From: Spirosoma oryzicola
Lineage (GTDB): Bacteria > Bacteroidota > Bacteroidia > Cytophagales > Spirosomataceae
Assembly: GCF_021233055.1 (NCBI RefSeq)
Contig: NZ_CP089540.1
Coordinates: 1-64,000 of the forward strand
Length of the DNA: 64,000 bases
Reading direction: 5' to 3'
In this document: one piece after another, positions 9,332-18,034 of the stretch
How the letters are laid out: each line of letters starts with the position of its first letter
How positions within the stretch are numbered: the first letter of the stretch is position 1
The notes under the pieces: model-generated
Told to the model about the DNA's origin: nothing
The model's input: the letters and a program-made list of their open reading frames with translations, nothing else
The model's database searches: none
Position numbers and translations under genes: made by a program

Positions 9332-11119
9332 TTATTGCTTTGAGATGGGCGATTTATCAATTGAGCAATCCGTTACTTTGTATATTTTACCGTCTGCCTT
9401 GGTGTACAGGTAGAATTCGTTATTCAGTCCTACACCAAACCGTAGGTCCGTTTTTTTGCTATTCGTCAATTGCTGAAAGGTGCTGTTCTGTCCACCGACC
9501 TGAACCGTAAACTCCTGAATAGGTGCCTGCTTTCCTGGCTGTAGTTGCTTACTGTCCACATAGTACACCCTGCCGTTGACAATATCACCAAAAATGTACT
9601 TGCCTGTTAACGCGGGAATAGCGGTTCCGGTATAAACAAACCCGCTGGAAATGGCATTGCCCTCGTCATGGTCGTACTGAACGACTGGATAGGTATATTT
9701 AAAGTCAGCGTCATTTTTGGGAAGCGCATATACCTGATCCATCCGCCCCCGGTGATTGATAACGAACGTACCTTCCCGTTCCGGCCAGCCGTAATCTGCA
9801 CCAGCCACGCCTATGTTTAACTCTTCGGACTGCGCTTGACCAATGTCGGAAATAAGCATTTTACCGTCGGGGGTCCAGGCAATCCGGTTTGGATTTCGAA
9901 ACCCACCACAGAAAACCTCCGGCAATCCCTTCTGACTGTTGGCGCCCGCATACGGATTTTGCGCAGGAATGCCATACCGTCCGTTTTTACTGTTCGTTCC
10001 TTTTGGATCAATACGCAACACCTTACCCCATACTCTGTTTCGATCTTTACAAAGAAAGTAATACCCATTTTCCGTAGCGCCACCATCGCCCACGCCAATG
10101 TACAGCAAACCATAGTCCGGGCTTCCTGCCTTGGCAAGTGGGTTGAACGTAATTTCCTGGACACCGTGTATGGTTGTCACCATATTAGTCCGCATCAGTT
10201 CGCGGCCCGACCCAGAAAACGTCTTTGCTGCCGGATCGGTTAGCTTCCATTCGGTAAGCACCCATTGCAGCGAAACTTTAATCGAGTCGGCATAGGCGAA
10301 ATCAGCCGGTGCGGTATTCGGTTTTTCCGTATGCGTGGTATAAAACAGTCCGTTGGTATGAAAATCGGGGTGAAAGGCATAACTGCCGAAGCCAGTAGCA
10401 TGACCGGGCGAATGAATGAACGCAGGCCGCTCGTTAGGAAACGACATAAAAACACGCAGCGAATCACCGACCATTTCGTAGAGCGTTCCCCGCAGGTCTT
10501 CCAGAAACAACCGATCCGGCTTTCCGGGCAACACCTGCATTTTATTAATCCGGGCGAGCGGTACTTTTTCGGCGCTGGCCGGAGCAGTTGTTACTTCGGT
10601 AAGGTGCAGACGCAGACCCGACTGTTGTATGCGAGCGGGAATAGGATCGGTAAGCGCAACACCCAGCTTTTTGTCGTCACCCACATTCGGAGTCCGCTGG
10701 CGTTTGGCGTGAAGGAAAGCAACCAACGCGTCTGTATCACTATCGCTCAACTGCGAAAACGTAGGCATGTACTGCTTATATTCGGCAAAAAGCCGGACGG
10801 CTCGTGCATCTTTCTGCTCGATTTTCTGGGGGGCATTGCGGATAAATGATTTTAGCCATTCTGGTGTAACCTCCGACGTAACTCCGGCCAGATTAGGGCC
10901 TATTCCTTTTTGCAGAAAATTATGGCAGGCGGTGCAATTTTGCTGGAACAACTGCTGCCCTTTCGCCAATACCTGCTTATCAGTCGAATACGCGAAAGTA
11001 ATGCCCGATTGTGCTGTTACTTGTTTGGTTGGCTGCTGACCAAAGCTATTGCTGTAAAGCCCAACGGCGCTGACAAGTAGATACATCCAGCAATGAGCAA
11101 ATTTTGGGTAAAACGGCAT
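9332..11119 (-). CDS. cytochrome c-sorbosone/aldose dehydrogenase fusion (PQQ type)
   Basis: A 595-residue secreted quinoprotein. A signal peptide (to about SNSFGQQ) is followed by a mono-heme cytochrome c with CTACH at residues 62-66 and a candidate Met118 ligand in YMPTF. From about residue 190 a six-bladed soluble glucose/sorbosone dehydrogenase domain follows (SPGHATGFGSYAFHPDF, TTIHGVQEITFNP, GVGDGGATENG, FCGGFRNPNRIAWTPDG, YGWPEREG). The domain order is the reverse of the fused dehydrogenase at 1661-3799. A GTG lies 9 bases upstream, but the ATG at 11119 starts a normal signal peptide. The substrate is unknown; aldose oxidation is expected for the family. Confidence 0.9.
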   Translation of the reverse strand: MPFYPKFAHCWMYLLVSAVGLYSNSFGQQPTKQVTAQSGITFAYSTDKQVLAKGQQLFQQNCTACHNFLQKGIGPNLAGVTSEVTPEWLKSFIRNAPQKIEQKDARAVRLFAEYKQYMPTFSQLSDSDTDALVAFLHAKRQRTPNVGDDKKLGVALTDPIPARIQQSGLRLHLTEVTTAPASAEKVPLARINKMQVLPGKPDRLFLEDLRGTLYEMVGDSLRVFMSFPNERPAFIHSPGHATGFGSYAFHPDFHTNGLFYTTHTEKPNTAPADFAYADSIKVSLQWVLTEWKLTDPAAKTFSGSGRELMRTNMVTTIHGVQEITFNPLAKAGSPDYGLLYIGVGDGGATENGYYFLCKDRNRVWGKVLRIDPKGTNSKNGRYGIPAQNPYAGANSQKGLPEVFCGGFRNPNRIAWTPDGKMLISDIGQAQSEELNIGVAGADYGWPEREGTFVINHRGRMDQVYALPKNDADFKYTYPVVQYDHDEGNAISSGFVYTGTAIPALTGKYIFGDIVNGRVYYVDSKQLQPGKQAPIQEFTVQVGGQNSTFQQLTNSKKTDLRFGVGLNNEFYLYTKADGKIYKVTDCSIDKSPISKQ

Positions 11120-11384
11120 GCTTATCACAACTGACGGTCGGTAAAGATTAAAAAACCAGAAGTATTAGTAGGCGAAATTCGGTCAGAACATCGAAGCAAA
11201 TCGGGCGACTATGCTCGAAGAAGAATAGCCGTCCTCTACTCACCATAGAAAAGGCGATAAGGCTATTTATCTAATGCCTTAGTTCCCAAACTACCTTACT
11301 GTCACACGCTAGCCAAACAACTTCATCATCAGAGCGGCTTTTGATTAGTTGTCCGACGTATAGCCAGGGCCTTTTGCTAGAGTC

Positions 11385-11440
11385 GTGGAGTCGGCGGGTG
11401 GTGTCGGTTTTGAGAAACCGACACCACCCGCCGACTCCAC
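11385..11440. repeat. 26-bp perfect hairpin containing the GGTGTCGGTTT palindrome
   Basis: Arms at 11385-11410 and 11415-11440 are perfectly complementary with a TGAG loop. The inner part GGTGTCGGTTT/AAACCGACACC is shared with the element at 62627-62699, so this is a dispersed repeat rather than a private terminator. It lies between the starts and ends of two minus-strand genes. The remainder of the 392-bp gap (11120-11511) shows no gene. Confidence 0.8.
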
Positions 11441-11511
11441 AGCCAGGCTTTACAAAGCGATTCACGGATTACTAAAAGAATTTGATTCTGTTTTACAACA
11501 CAGCAGTTTCC

Positions 11512-13023
11512 TCAGGGTTCTACGGTCAGCGTGTGGTTGAGACGATTGTAACCGGTGGCAGGCTCCCAGACCGTCTCGTTTGCTAAACGAACGCTATATT
11601 CTGGACGGTTAGCTAGCGAAGCATAGGCATCAGGCAAGTTTAATAAAAGTTCGTATTGACCGGACTGTAACTGAGCGGGCAGCGAAAACGACTCCTGCCA
11701 GCGGATCGGACCGCTAAACCATTTGCGAACATCGGTTTGACTTGCCAAAACGGTTAGCGTCCCCGTACCTTTATGCCGTAAGATTAGCTGAAGCGGGCGC
11801 GGGTTGTAAGGCGATGCGTAACCTACATTCTTTACATTGATCTGACAGGTAATCGACTGCCCTCTCCGAGCCTTGGTGGGCAGAACAGCTTCTTCCAGCA
11901 CGAAGCGATACCCCAGATTCCGACGGATTTTGTCCATACAACCGTCTGATTGCCAATCGTTGTTGACGGTATTGTTGTAGGCAGCGTTTAGGTAGCTGTA
12001 GTGCATAGCCGCCATTTCCTGTTCAGCCCTGCCGACTGGCGCACAGTTATTTTGGGGGCTAAAAGCGTCATCGCAGGTTTCACCACCAATGGCCGTATAG
12101 CGGCTATCCTGTTCAAAATACCGCCGGAGCGTTTCGTTGGCAGGTCCCCGTTTTGAGGAAGAATTACCGTAATCGTAAAACGTACCGTAATCATCGGCGC
12201 TGGCCAGAAAGCAGTCGTTATGGAAGCCGACCCGCGCAATTGCCGAATGGCTATACGCTTCCTTTTCGCTCATAGCCGATGTGGTAACTGGTGCATTCGG
12301 TCCTTTCACAAATCGTTGTTTGATCTGGGGGGTGCGCACCTGCACCATCCGATCACTCGGAAGGGCATTTAACAAAGCGGTCAGCACCTCGTTCCGGTCA
12401 TGCCAGCTACTGTCGGGGATGACCCCAAGCTGGTTCATCGACGCATCGCCAAAGTAATCGGTAAAGTAATTTTCGCCCCAGATACCGATAAATCCCATCT
12501 GCAAAACCGCAATGACATCGGCGTTTTTCGTTAACAACGGTTTGAGCTGAGCGATGTGTGCCAACACGACGGGCTTGCTGGCATCGCCGTAGGGAGGACA
12601 GATTTTATATTCGTCGGGGCAGTCGCCGGTATGGGTTTTGTCCGTGTACGAAAAGCGTAAGATTAGTTTTAGGCCAGCCGACCGAGCCGTGTTAAAATCG
12701 TTCTGAATCTTTTGCAGAAAGTCGGCGTCGATGGGTGACGTTTTAAAGCGTTCGAGCCGGTAAGCCCGGTAAATCAGCGAGCAAAAAAACGAATAGCTGG
12801 CTTTCCCAGGTTGTTGAGGCTGACGACGATAGCGCAACAAAACGTCTTTGTCCAGCGGTTTGAATTCTTCCGTACTGGTACCGAAAGGTATGTAAAAACC
12901 CCGTTCCGGATTGGGAAAATCCTGTAGACTTTCTTTGTAAACAATCCGTTTTGTTTGGGCAAAACTTAGCTGAAACAGCACAAGCAGAACACTCAGTAAG
13001 CAGAGTTTAGACCGGTTCTTCAC
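11512..13023 (-). CDS. secreted DUF4874/DUF4832 domain protein
   Basis: A 503-residue secreted protein of a Bacteroidota family with a TIM-barrel-like N-terminal part (DUF4874: QDFPNPERGFYIPFGT, MGFIGIWGENYFTDYFGD) and a C-terminal beta domain (DUF4832: GYRFVLEEAVLPTKARRGQS). The look of the fold suggests a glycoside-active protein, but no activity is established. I start it at GTG 13023, which opens a clean signal peptide (VKNRSKLCLLSVLLVLFQLSFAQ region). The longer frame begins at a TTG inside a -7 promoter match (13075-13082) and so could not be translated from that transcript. Confidence 0.85.
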   Translation of the reverse strand: MKNRSKLCLLSVLLVLFQLSFAQTKRIVYKESLQDFPNPERGFYIPFGTSTEEFKPLDKDVLLRYRRQPQQPGKASYSFFCSLIYRAYRLERFKTSPIDADFLQKIQNDFNTARSAGLKLILRFSYTDKTHTGDCPDEYKICPPYGDASKPVVLAHIAQLKPLLTKNADVIAVLQMGFIGIWGENYFTDYFGDASMNQLGVIPDSSWHDRNEVLTALLNALPSDRMVQVRTPQIKQRFVKGPNAPVTTSAMSEKEAYSHSAIARVGFHNDCFLASADDYGTFYDYGNSSSKRGPANETLRRYFEQDSRYTAIGGETCDDAFSPQNNCAPVGRAEQEMAAMHYSYLNAAYNNTVNNDWQSDGCMDKIRRNLGYRFVLEEAVLPTKARRGQSITCQINVKNVGYASPYNPRPLQLILRHKGTGTLTVLASQTDVRKWFSGPIRWQESFSLPAQLQSGQYELLLNLPDAYASLANRPEYSVRLANETVWEPATGYNRLNHTLTVEP

Positions 13024-13074
13024 AGGTTTGGCGAGAAAGGGTACGAAAGTAAGGAGCGATAATACATCTACTGC

Positions 13075-13082
13075 CAAATGTA
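13075..13082 (-). promoter_or_regulatory. -7 promoter element for the DUF4874/4832 gene
   Basis: On the minus strand TACATTTG (13082-13075) matches TAnnTTTG. A T-rich TTTTTG lies upstream at roughly -33, with a spacer a few bases shorter than usual. The element fixes the transcript start downstream of 13075 and supports the GTG start at 13023. Confidence 0.5.
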
Positions 13083-13222
13083 ACCCTTAAACGGACTCAA
13101 AAACACACGTTATCCATACGTGGAGCTGATTCTGTCAATCTATCTATCAGTAGGAATACGTAACAAAAAAGGTCTTACCGCTGCCCTTTTGCTAATACCG
13201 GTATATGTAAAGGCACTAACGC

Positions 13223-13542
13223 ATGGTTCGTACACCTGCTTTTTTAGTTGGTAGCGGCAAAGTGACGGCTTCCTGCAAATTGGAGCAAATTATAACCGGA
13301 GCCAGCGCCAAAGCCATTGAGCGAGTGACGCTATACGTCAGTAAGACGCAGTTTGTAGACAGTCGGACGAGCCTTGCTTCCGTTGATCTGAAAGGTGCCG
13401 ACATCAAAGACCTAAACGCCGTTTCGCTTACCTCAGACTTTCCGGCCATAGTGGGGCAACGCTACGCTTACGCCCGGATCGGCGTAAAATCAGTGGAGTC
13501 GAGGATTTGCTCTTTTCGCCCGTACAAAAGGTTCACCCCTAA
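13223..13542 (+). pseudogene. decayed C-terminal fragment of a DUF3823-like protein
   Basis: Translation from 13223 gives a stretch typical of the C-terminal beta domain of SusD-linked DUF3823 proteins (SGKVTASCKLEQII, IERVTLYVSKTQFVDS, YAYARIGVKS). The family-like ending continues only after a frame change near 13490: GVEDLLFSPVQKVHP followed by TAA at 13540. An in-frame stop at 13217 removes the upstream part. So the gene has lost its N-terminal half and also carries a frameshift. It is a relic of a lost SusCD-type locus. The 13078-13222 and 13543-13771 flanks contain no other gene. Confidence 0.6.
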
Positions 13543-13560
13543 CGCCAGGACATTAAGCAG

Positions 13561-13602
13561 TAGGGCCACCCGGTTTTCTTGTTTTATAACTAGGTGGCCC
13601 TA
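13561..13602. other. 10-bp inverted repeat with 22-base loop
   Basis: TAGGGCCACC at 13561-13570 pairs perfectly with GGTGGCCCTA at 13593-13602, just after the DUF3823 relic. An A run follows on the plus strand rather than T. It may be the old gene's terminator in altered form or a leftover element end. Confidence 0.35.
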
Positions 13603-13771
13603 AAAAATCTTAGCTAAACAGAACGCGGTTCCGCCATACTACCGCATTCTTATGGAAGCCATCTCACACTCATTGATCGATAGCAAGCCAACGGAATCAA
13701 CCGTTCGACTCTCTGTCTGCCAATTGACTTATTTGTGACGTTAACCGTGTTTTTTACTTTTTCAAGTGCTT

Positions 13772-15718
13772 ATGTTTCTTACTAACTCATTGACTACACC
13801 GCTTCACTCCTGGCATGCGGCTTATCTATTGCTTGGCTTGTCAAGCGCGGTTCTGGCACAATCGACCTCTCCTACCCCGCAGGTACGCAAGGCCCCCATC
13901 ATGAGCCGCTGGGAAAAACAGATTACGGCCGAAAACGCCTGGCGTGAGTACCCTCGTCCACAACTAGTCCGCCGACAATGGCAAAACCTTAACGGAATGT
14001 GGGAGTACGCCATCACCCCAAAAACGGCCCCCGCCCCAACAACGTTTGCCGGCCAGATTCTGGTACCGTTCTGTGTAGAATCGACCGTATCGAAAGTTAA
14101 CAAACCGCTCTCCCCCGACCAGCGGCTGTGGTACCGCCGGAACGTAGCCATACCTCGTGACTGGAACGGGCAACGGGTGTTATTGCATTTTGGCGCGGTC
14201 GATTACGAATGCAATCTGTGGGTGAACGGCGGGCTGGTCGGTTCGCACACAGGCGGTTCAGACGCCTTTTCATTTGACATAACAAACTATCTTAAAGACG
14301 GTCAGAATCAAGTGTTGCTAGGCGTAACCGATCCGACGTCGACCGATGAACAACCACGCGGTAAACAGCTGCTTAACCCCAATGGCATCTGGTACACGCC
14401 AGTATCGGGTATCTGGCAGACGGTCTGGATGGAGCCGGTTCCCAAGGTTGCCCACATCGAAGAAGTACGCCTGACACCCGAAGTTGATTCGGGCCGGGTA
14501 CGGGTAGATGTATCGTTGAACACGACATTGGATAAGCCCACAACGGCGATTCGGATAACCGCGCTGGATGGCAATCAGACCGTAGCCACGACGATAGTAC
14601 GGGAAGGACGCCCCGCTCACCTGCCCATCAGCAATCCCAAATTATGGTCGCCTGACCGCCCGTTTTTGTACGATTATCGCGTCGAACTGGTAACGGTAAC
14701 CGATCCTTTTGCGGGTCGCCCCAACAACCAGCGGATGCACCGAAATGAAGGGGAGCGAGCGGCTTACGCGCAGGCAACTGTAACGGGCAATCCAACCGAC
14801 GTTGTTACGGGCTATTTTGCCATGCGTAAAATCGCGCTCGGTCCAGGTCCGGTCGCGCAACAGCCGGTCCTGCTGCTCAACAACCAGTTTGTGTTTCAGA
14901 ACGGACCGCTTGATCAGGGCTGGTGGCCAGGTAGTTTGTTAACCCCTCCCTCCGACGAGGCCATGACGTTCGAGATTGATTTCCTGAAAAAGTCGGGGTT
15001 CAACATGCTCCGTAAGCACATCAAAGTAGAGCCGGATCGCTACTACTACCTCTGCGATAAGCTCGGAATTTTGGTCTGGCAGGACATGCCATCGGGTTTT
15101 CTGGAAGGACAGAATGAATGGCCGGGCGATCAAAGCGAACCCGTTCGTCGGTCAAAGGCGAAGGAACAGTATGAACTGGAACTGCGCCGGATGATGAATC
15201 AATTGCACAGCCATCCCAGCATTGTGACGTGGGTGGTGCAAAACGAAGGTTGGGGACAATATGAAAACCCACGTTTAGCGGCTTGGGTTAAAGGAATGGA
15301 CCCGAGCCGGGTGGTCAACGCCATTAGCGGCTGGAACGACCGGAACGCGGGCGATTTCTACGACATTCATACCTACGAGCCAGAACCGAAGGCCCCGGCC
15401 CCGAAATCAGATCGCGTGGTGGTCATCGGTGAGTTTGGTGGTATTGGCTGGCCGGTGCAAGGCCATTTGTGGAATCCTGACATGCGCAACTGGGGTTACC
15501 AGACCTACCATTCGGCTGATGAGGTCCTAAAAGCGTACCAGAAAAAATACGCCAAGATCATTGATTATAAACAGAAACAGGCGCTGTCGGCAGCCGTCTA
15601 CACGCAGACAACCGACGTGGAAGGCGAAGTCAATGGCTTGCTGACCTACGACCGGGAAGTAATCAAGATTCCGGTCGAAACACTGCGTCAGATTCACGCA
15701 CCCCTTTTTACCAAATAA
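13772..15718 (+). CDS. glycoside hydrolase family 2 enzyme
   Basis: A 648-residue secreted retaining beta-glycosidase-type protein (beta-galactosidase, mannosidase or glucuronidase class). The signal peptide ends near SSAVLAQ. A sugar-binding jelly roll follows (WQNLNGMWEYAITPK, LWYRRNVAIPRDWNGQRVLLHFGAVDY), then an immunoglobulin-like domain and the TIM barrel. The acid/base is Glu492 in VVQNEGWGQ and the nucleophile Glu554 in VVIGEFGG. The barrel runs to the C-terminus, so it lacks the extra domains of long LacZ-type members. A GTG 6 bases upstream is an alternative start. It is followed after 28 bp by an enolase-superfamily gene, which suggests joint use of a released sugar acid. Specificity is not readable. 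Confidence 0.9.
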   Translation: MFLTNSLTTPLHSWHAAYLLLGLSSAVLAQSTSPTPQVRKAPIMSRWEKQITAENAWREYPRPQLVRRQWQNLNGMWEYAITPKTAPAPTTFAGQILVPFCVESTVSKVNKPLSPDQRLWYRRNVAIPRDWNGQRVLLHFGAVDYECNLWVNGGLVGSHTGGSDAFSFDITNYLKDGQNQVLLGVTDPTSTDEQPRGKQLLNPNGIWYTPVSGIWQTVWMEPVPKVAHIEEVRLTPEVDSGRVRVDVSLNTTLDKPTTAIRITALDGNQTVATTIVREGRPAHLPISNPKLWSPDRPFLYDYRVELVTVTDPFAGRPNNQRMHRNEGERAAYAQATVTGNPTDVVTGYFAMRKIALGPGPVAQQPVLLLNNQFVFQNGPLDQGWWPGSLLTPPSDEAMTFEIDFLKKSGFNMLRKHIKVEPDRYYYLCDKLGILVWQDMPSGFLEGQNEWPGDQSEPVRRSKAKEQYELELRRMMNQLHSHPSIVTWVVQNEGWGQYENPRLAAWVKGMDPSRVVNAISGWNDRNAGDFYDIHTYEPEPKAPAPKSDRVVVIGEFGGIGWPVQGHLWNPDMRNWGYQTYHSADEVLKAYQKKYAKIIDYKQKQALSAAVYTQTTDVEGEVNGLLTYDREVIKIPVETLRQIHAPLFTK

Positions 15719-15746
15719 TCACACCGTCCGGCAACTATTTTTATCC

Positions 15747-16958
15747 ATGAAACGCAGACACTTCTTACACCAATTGACCGGCGCAACGGCTTCTGCGCTG
15801 GCCTGGAGTCCGTCGGTATTCGGCGAAGCCGCTCAACAGGTCGGATTTGATGACCTCATGCAGCACAAAATTGCCGATGTCAGTTATACCGAGGTGCAAC
15901 TGACGTGGCCGCGTTTTGTGGGTAAGAATGCCCGACGCGACATTCACGGCTATGGCCCTAAAGTCACGGTCTGTACGCTGACGACGGATCAGGGGGCCAA
16001 AGGCTGGGGGCAACCCAACGGTCGCCGGAATGATGAAATCATTGCCTACGTGCGGGGCAAGCGGGTTGCCGATCTATTCCAGCCCGCTCAGGGAGTGACT
16101 GACCCCAAAGCCCTCGCGTTTGATGTACCGCTGCACGATCTGGCAGGCATAATTTTAAACCAACCGGTTTATCAGCTGCTTGGTCAGCGAAAGCCTATTC
16201 TGACCAAGTGCTACAGCGGCATGATTTATTTCGATGAGCTGGAGCCAAAGGCGGGGCAGGTACAGACGATGGCAAACGGCATGGACAAAATCATCGAGAA
16301 CTGCGCCAGCGACTACAAACTTGGCTACCGACAGTTCAAGCTAAAAATTGGACGGGGTAATATGTGGATGGCAAAAGATGCGGGCTTACAGCGCGACATC
16401 GACGTGACTAAACTAGTAGCCAAGACTTTTCCCGACTGTGAGATACTGGTCGATGCCAACGATGGGTACACCGCTGACGGAGCGATTTCGTATCTGAAAG
16501 GGATCGGAGATATTCCGCTATTCTGGTTTGAGGAACCCTTTGCCGAGACCGTGGCCGATTACCGCAAACTTCGCGAATGGACCCGTGCGAACAAACCGAA
16601 AACCTTGCTGGCCGACGGCGAGTACGAACCCGACCAAAATCTTCTACGCGACTTAGAAACGCAGAAGCTGATCGACGTGCACATTACCGACATTATGGGC
16701 TACGGATTTACCCCCTGGCGGAAACTAATGCCGGAACTAAAAAAGATGGGCATTTTGGCATCACCGCATGCGTTTGGCGAAGTGCTGAAAACCAACTACA
16801 CGGCCCACCTGACCGGCGGCCTTGGCAACACGGTAACCATTGAGGGTGTTCCCTGTACCAGCGACGACATTGATTTTGGCGATTATAAAATTGTAAAAGG
16901 GCAGCTTGTCCCGTCGTCTGCGCCGGGGTTTGGTATGAAATTGCTTAAAAGCGCCTGA
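15747..16958 (+). CDS. mandelate racemase/muconate lactonizing enzyme family protein, exported
   Basis: A 403-residue enolase-superfamily enzyme that would abstract a proton alpha to a carboxylate, as in sugar acid dehydratases or epimerases. The Lys-x-Lys motif is K198-L-K200 (FKLKIG). Metal ligands fit Asp236 (VDANDGY), Glu262 (WFEEPF) and Glu292 (ADGEYEP), and His341 (SPHAFGE) is the second base of the racemase subgroup. The N-terminus KRRHFLHQLTG with a hydrophobic stretch is a Tat-type signal, so it likely acts in the periplasm, which is uncommon for this superfamily but seen in Bacteroidota. Its position just after GH2 points to a sugar acid substrate. Confidence 0.88.
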   Translation: MKRRHFLHQLTGATASALAWSPSVFGEAAQQVGFDDLMQHKIADVSYTEVQLTWPRFVGKNARRDIHGYGPKVTVCTLTTDQGAKGWGQPNGRRNDEIIAYVRGKRVADLFQPAQGVTDPKALAFDVPLHDLAGIILNQPVYQLLGQRKPILTKCYSGMIYFDELEPKAGQVQTMANGMDKIIENCASDYKLGYRQFKLKIGRGNMWMAKDAGLQRDIDVTKLVAKTFPDCEILVDANDGYTADGAISYLKGIGDIPLFWFEEPFAETVADYRKLREWTRANKPKTLLADGEYEPDQNLLRDLETQKLIDVHITDIMGYGFTPWRKLMPELKKMGILASPHAFGEVLKTNYTAHLTGGLGNTVTIEGVPCTSDDIDFGDYKIVKGQLVPSSAPGFGMKLLKSA

Positions 16959-17003
16959 TCTATTTCGGCTAAGAAAAACGAAGCCAATACTATCCTCAAC
17001 AAG

Positions 17004-18017
17004 TTAAGGCAGCATTGGCTTAGCACCTTTCCAGGTCAGCTTTTCATTGGACAACAGCCAGGTATGACCCTTGTCATTATTGCCTTGGTAAAACAGATAG
17101 GTTTGTTTGTTCGTATCGTCAAATACGTGCGGATGTCCTGATTCGCTGGCGTTCCAGCTGCCCGGCGCACCGTTTTTCAGAAAAGGTTCTGACTGCATCC
17201 GTTCCCAGTGCAATCCATCTTTGCTGTGCGCGACGCCGATCTGTTGCGGCCAGTTGTTGTAGGCTCCCGCATAAAACATCACCAGCTCTCCCTTCCGCTC
17301 GATTACCGACGCCCCTTCGATGCACTCTCCTTCCCAGGGCAGTTCTGGTTTTAAAATTGGCCCATCGGTAGACAGTTGCTTCCATTCGTCGCGATTGAAG
17401 GTCGTTTTCAACGGCGTTGCCGCCACGCCCAGAATCTGATTTTTGTAGGCCGGATCGCGGGTAGCGAAGTAAAGAAAGTAGTTATTCTTAAACCGATACA
17501 CCTCCGCATCAATTGCCCGACCGCAGTTCCAATCGCCCGTAGGGCGAAAGATGGGATTGGTTGCGTTACGCGTGAAATGAATGCCGTCGTCCGACCACGC
17601 ATGACAGATGGCGTCTTTAGGGCCACCGCCGTAGGTCTGGTAGAACAGGTGTATTTTTCCGTCTTTCAGCAAAGCACCGGGCGCGCAGATACCCGCTTTT
17701 TCGTAATCAGCAACGGGAGGTATTTCCGCAATTTTCTGCCAGTCAACGAGATTCCGGCTCTCGGCGACACCAATTCCCCAACCGTGCTTTACCCCGGCAG
17801 AGTCCGTGTAGGCGGGTACGGAAAAATACATCAGGTAACGGCCTTTGAACTTAACCACGTGCGGATCTTTTGCGTAGGGTCGTCCTAATCGCGACCGGTC
17901 GCCATACATCATTTTTCGGGGCTCATCGCGGTGAACAGCGAGTGGACGCAACCAGCCGCTGCTCACCGTCAACAGGATCGCCAGACATATGGGCACCGCA
18001 ACGTGGTATACTTTCAT
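17004..18017 (-). CDS. glycoside hydrolase family 43-like protein
   Basis: A 337-residue secreted five-bladed beta-propeller protein. Candidate catalytic acids are Asp51 in RPYAKDPHVVKFKGRYLMYFS, Asp in GRAIDAEVYRF and Glu in ECIEGASVI, spaced as in GH43/GH32-type enzymes. The PHVFDDTNKQTYLFYQGN end is also typical. Enzymes of this fold remove arabinose, xylose or galactose units. It lies 17 bp behind the outer-membrane barrel gene on the same strand and is probably its operon partner. The exact family (43, or a neighbouring propeller family such as 32, 68 or 117) is not certain. Confidence 0.82.
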   Translation of the reverse strand: MKVYHVAVPICLAILLTVSSGWLRPLAVHRDEPRKMMYGDRSRLGRPYAKDPHVVKFKGRYLMYFSVPAYTDSAGVKHGWGIGVAESRNLVDWQKIAEIPPVADYEKAGICAPGALLKDGKIHLFYQTYGGGPKDAICHAWSDDGIHFTRNATNPIFRPTGDWNCGRAIDAEVYRFKNNYFLYFATRDPAYKNQILGVAATPLKTTFNRDEWKQLSTDGPILKPELPWEGECIEGASVIERKGELVMFYAGAYNNWPQQIGVAHSKDGLHWERMQSEPFLKNGAPGSWNASESGHPHVFDDTNKQTYLFYQGNNDKGHTWLLSNEKLTWKGAKPMLP

Positions 18018-18034
18018 TGGTTATTTACTCCAAA

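Noticed and set aside
10265..10849. 194-codon open frame opposite the sorbosone-type dehydrogenase
   Set aside because: It is antisense to a well-supported enzyme with cytochrome and propeller motifs; basic, low-complexity translation.
13024..13077. Longer start (TTG 13077) for the DUF4874/4832 gene
   Set aside because: The TTG is part of the -7 promoter element, so the transcript would not contain it.
13561..13602. 10-bp inverted repeat as an insertion-sequence end
   Set aside because: No transposase, no target-site duplication and no matching copy elsewhere in the window.
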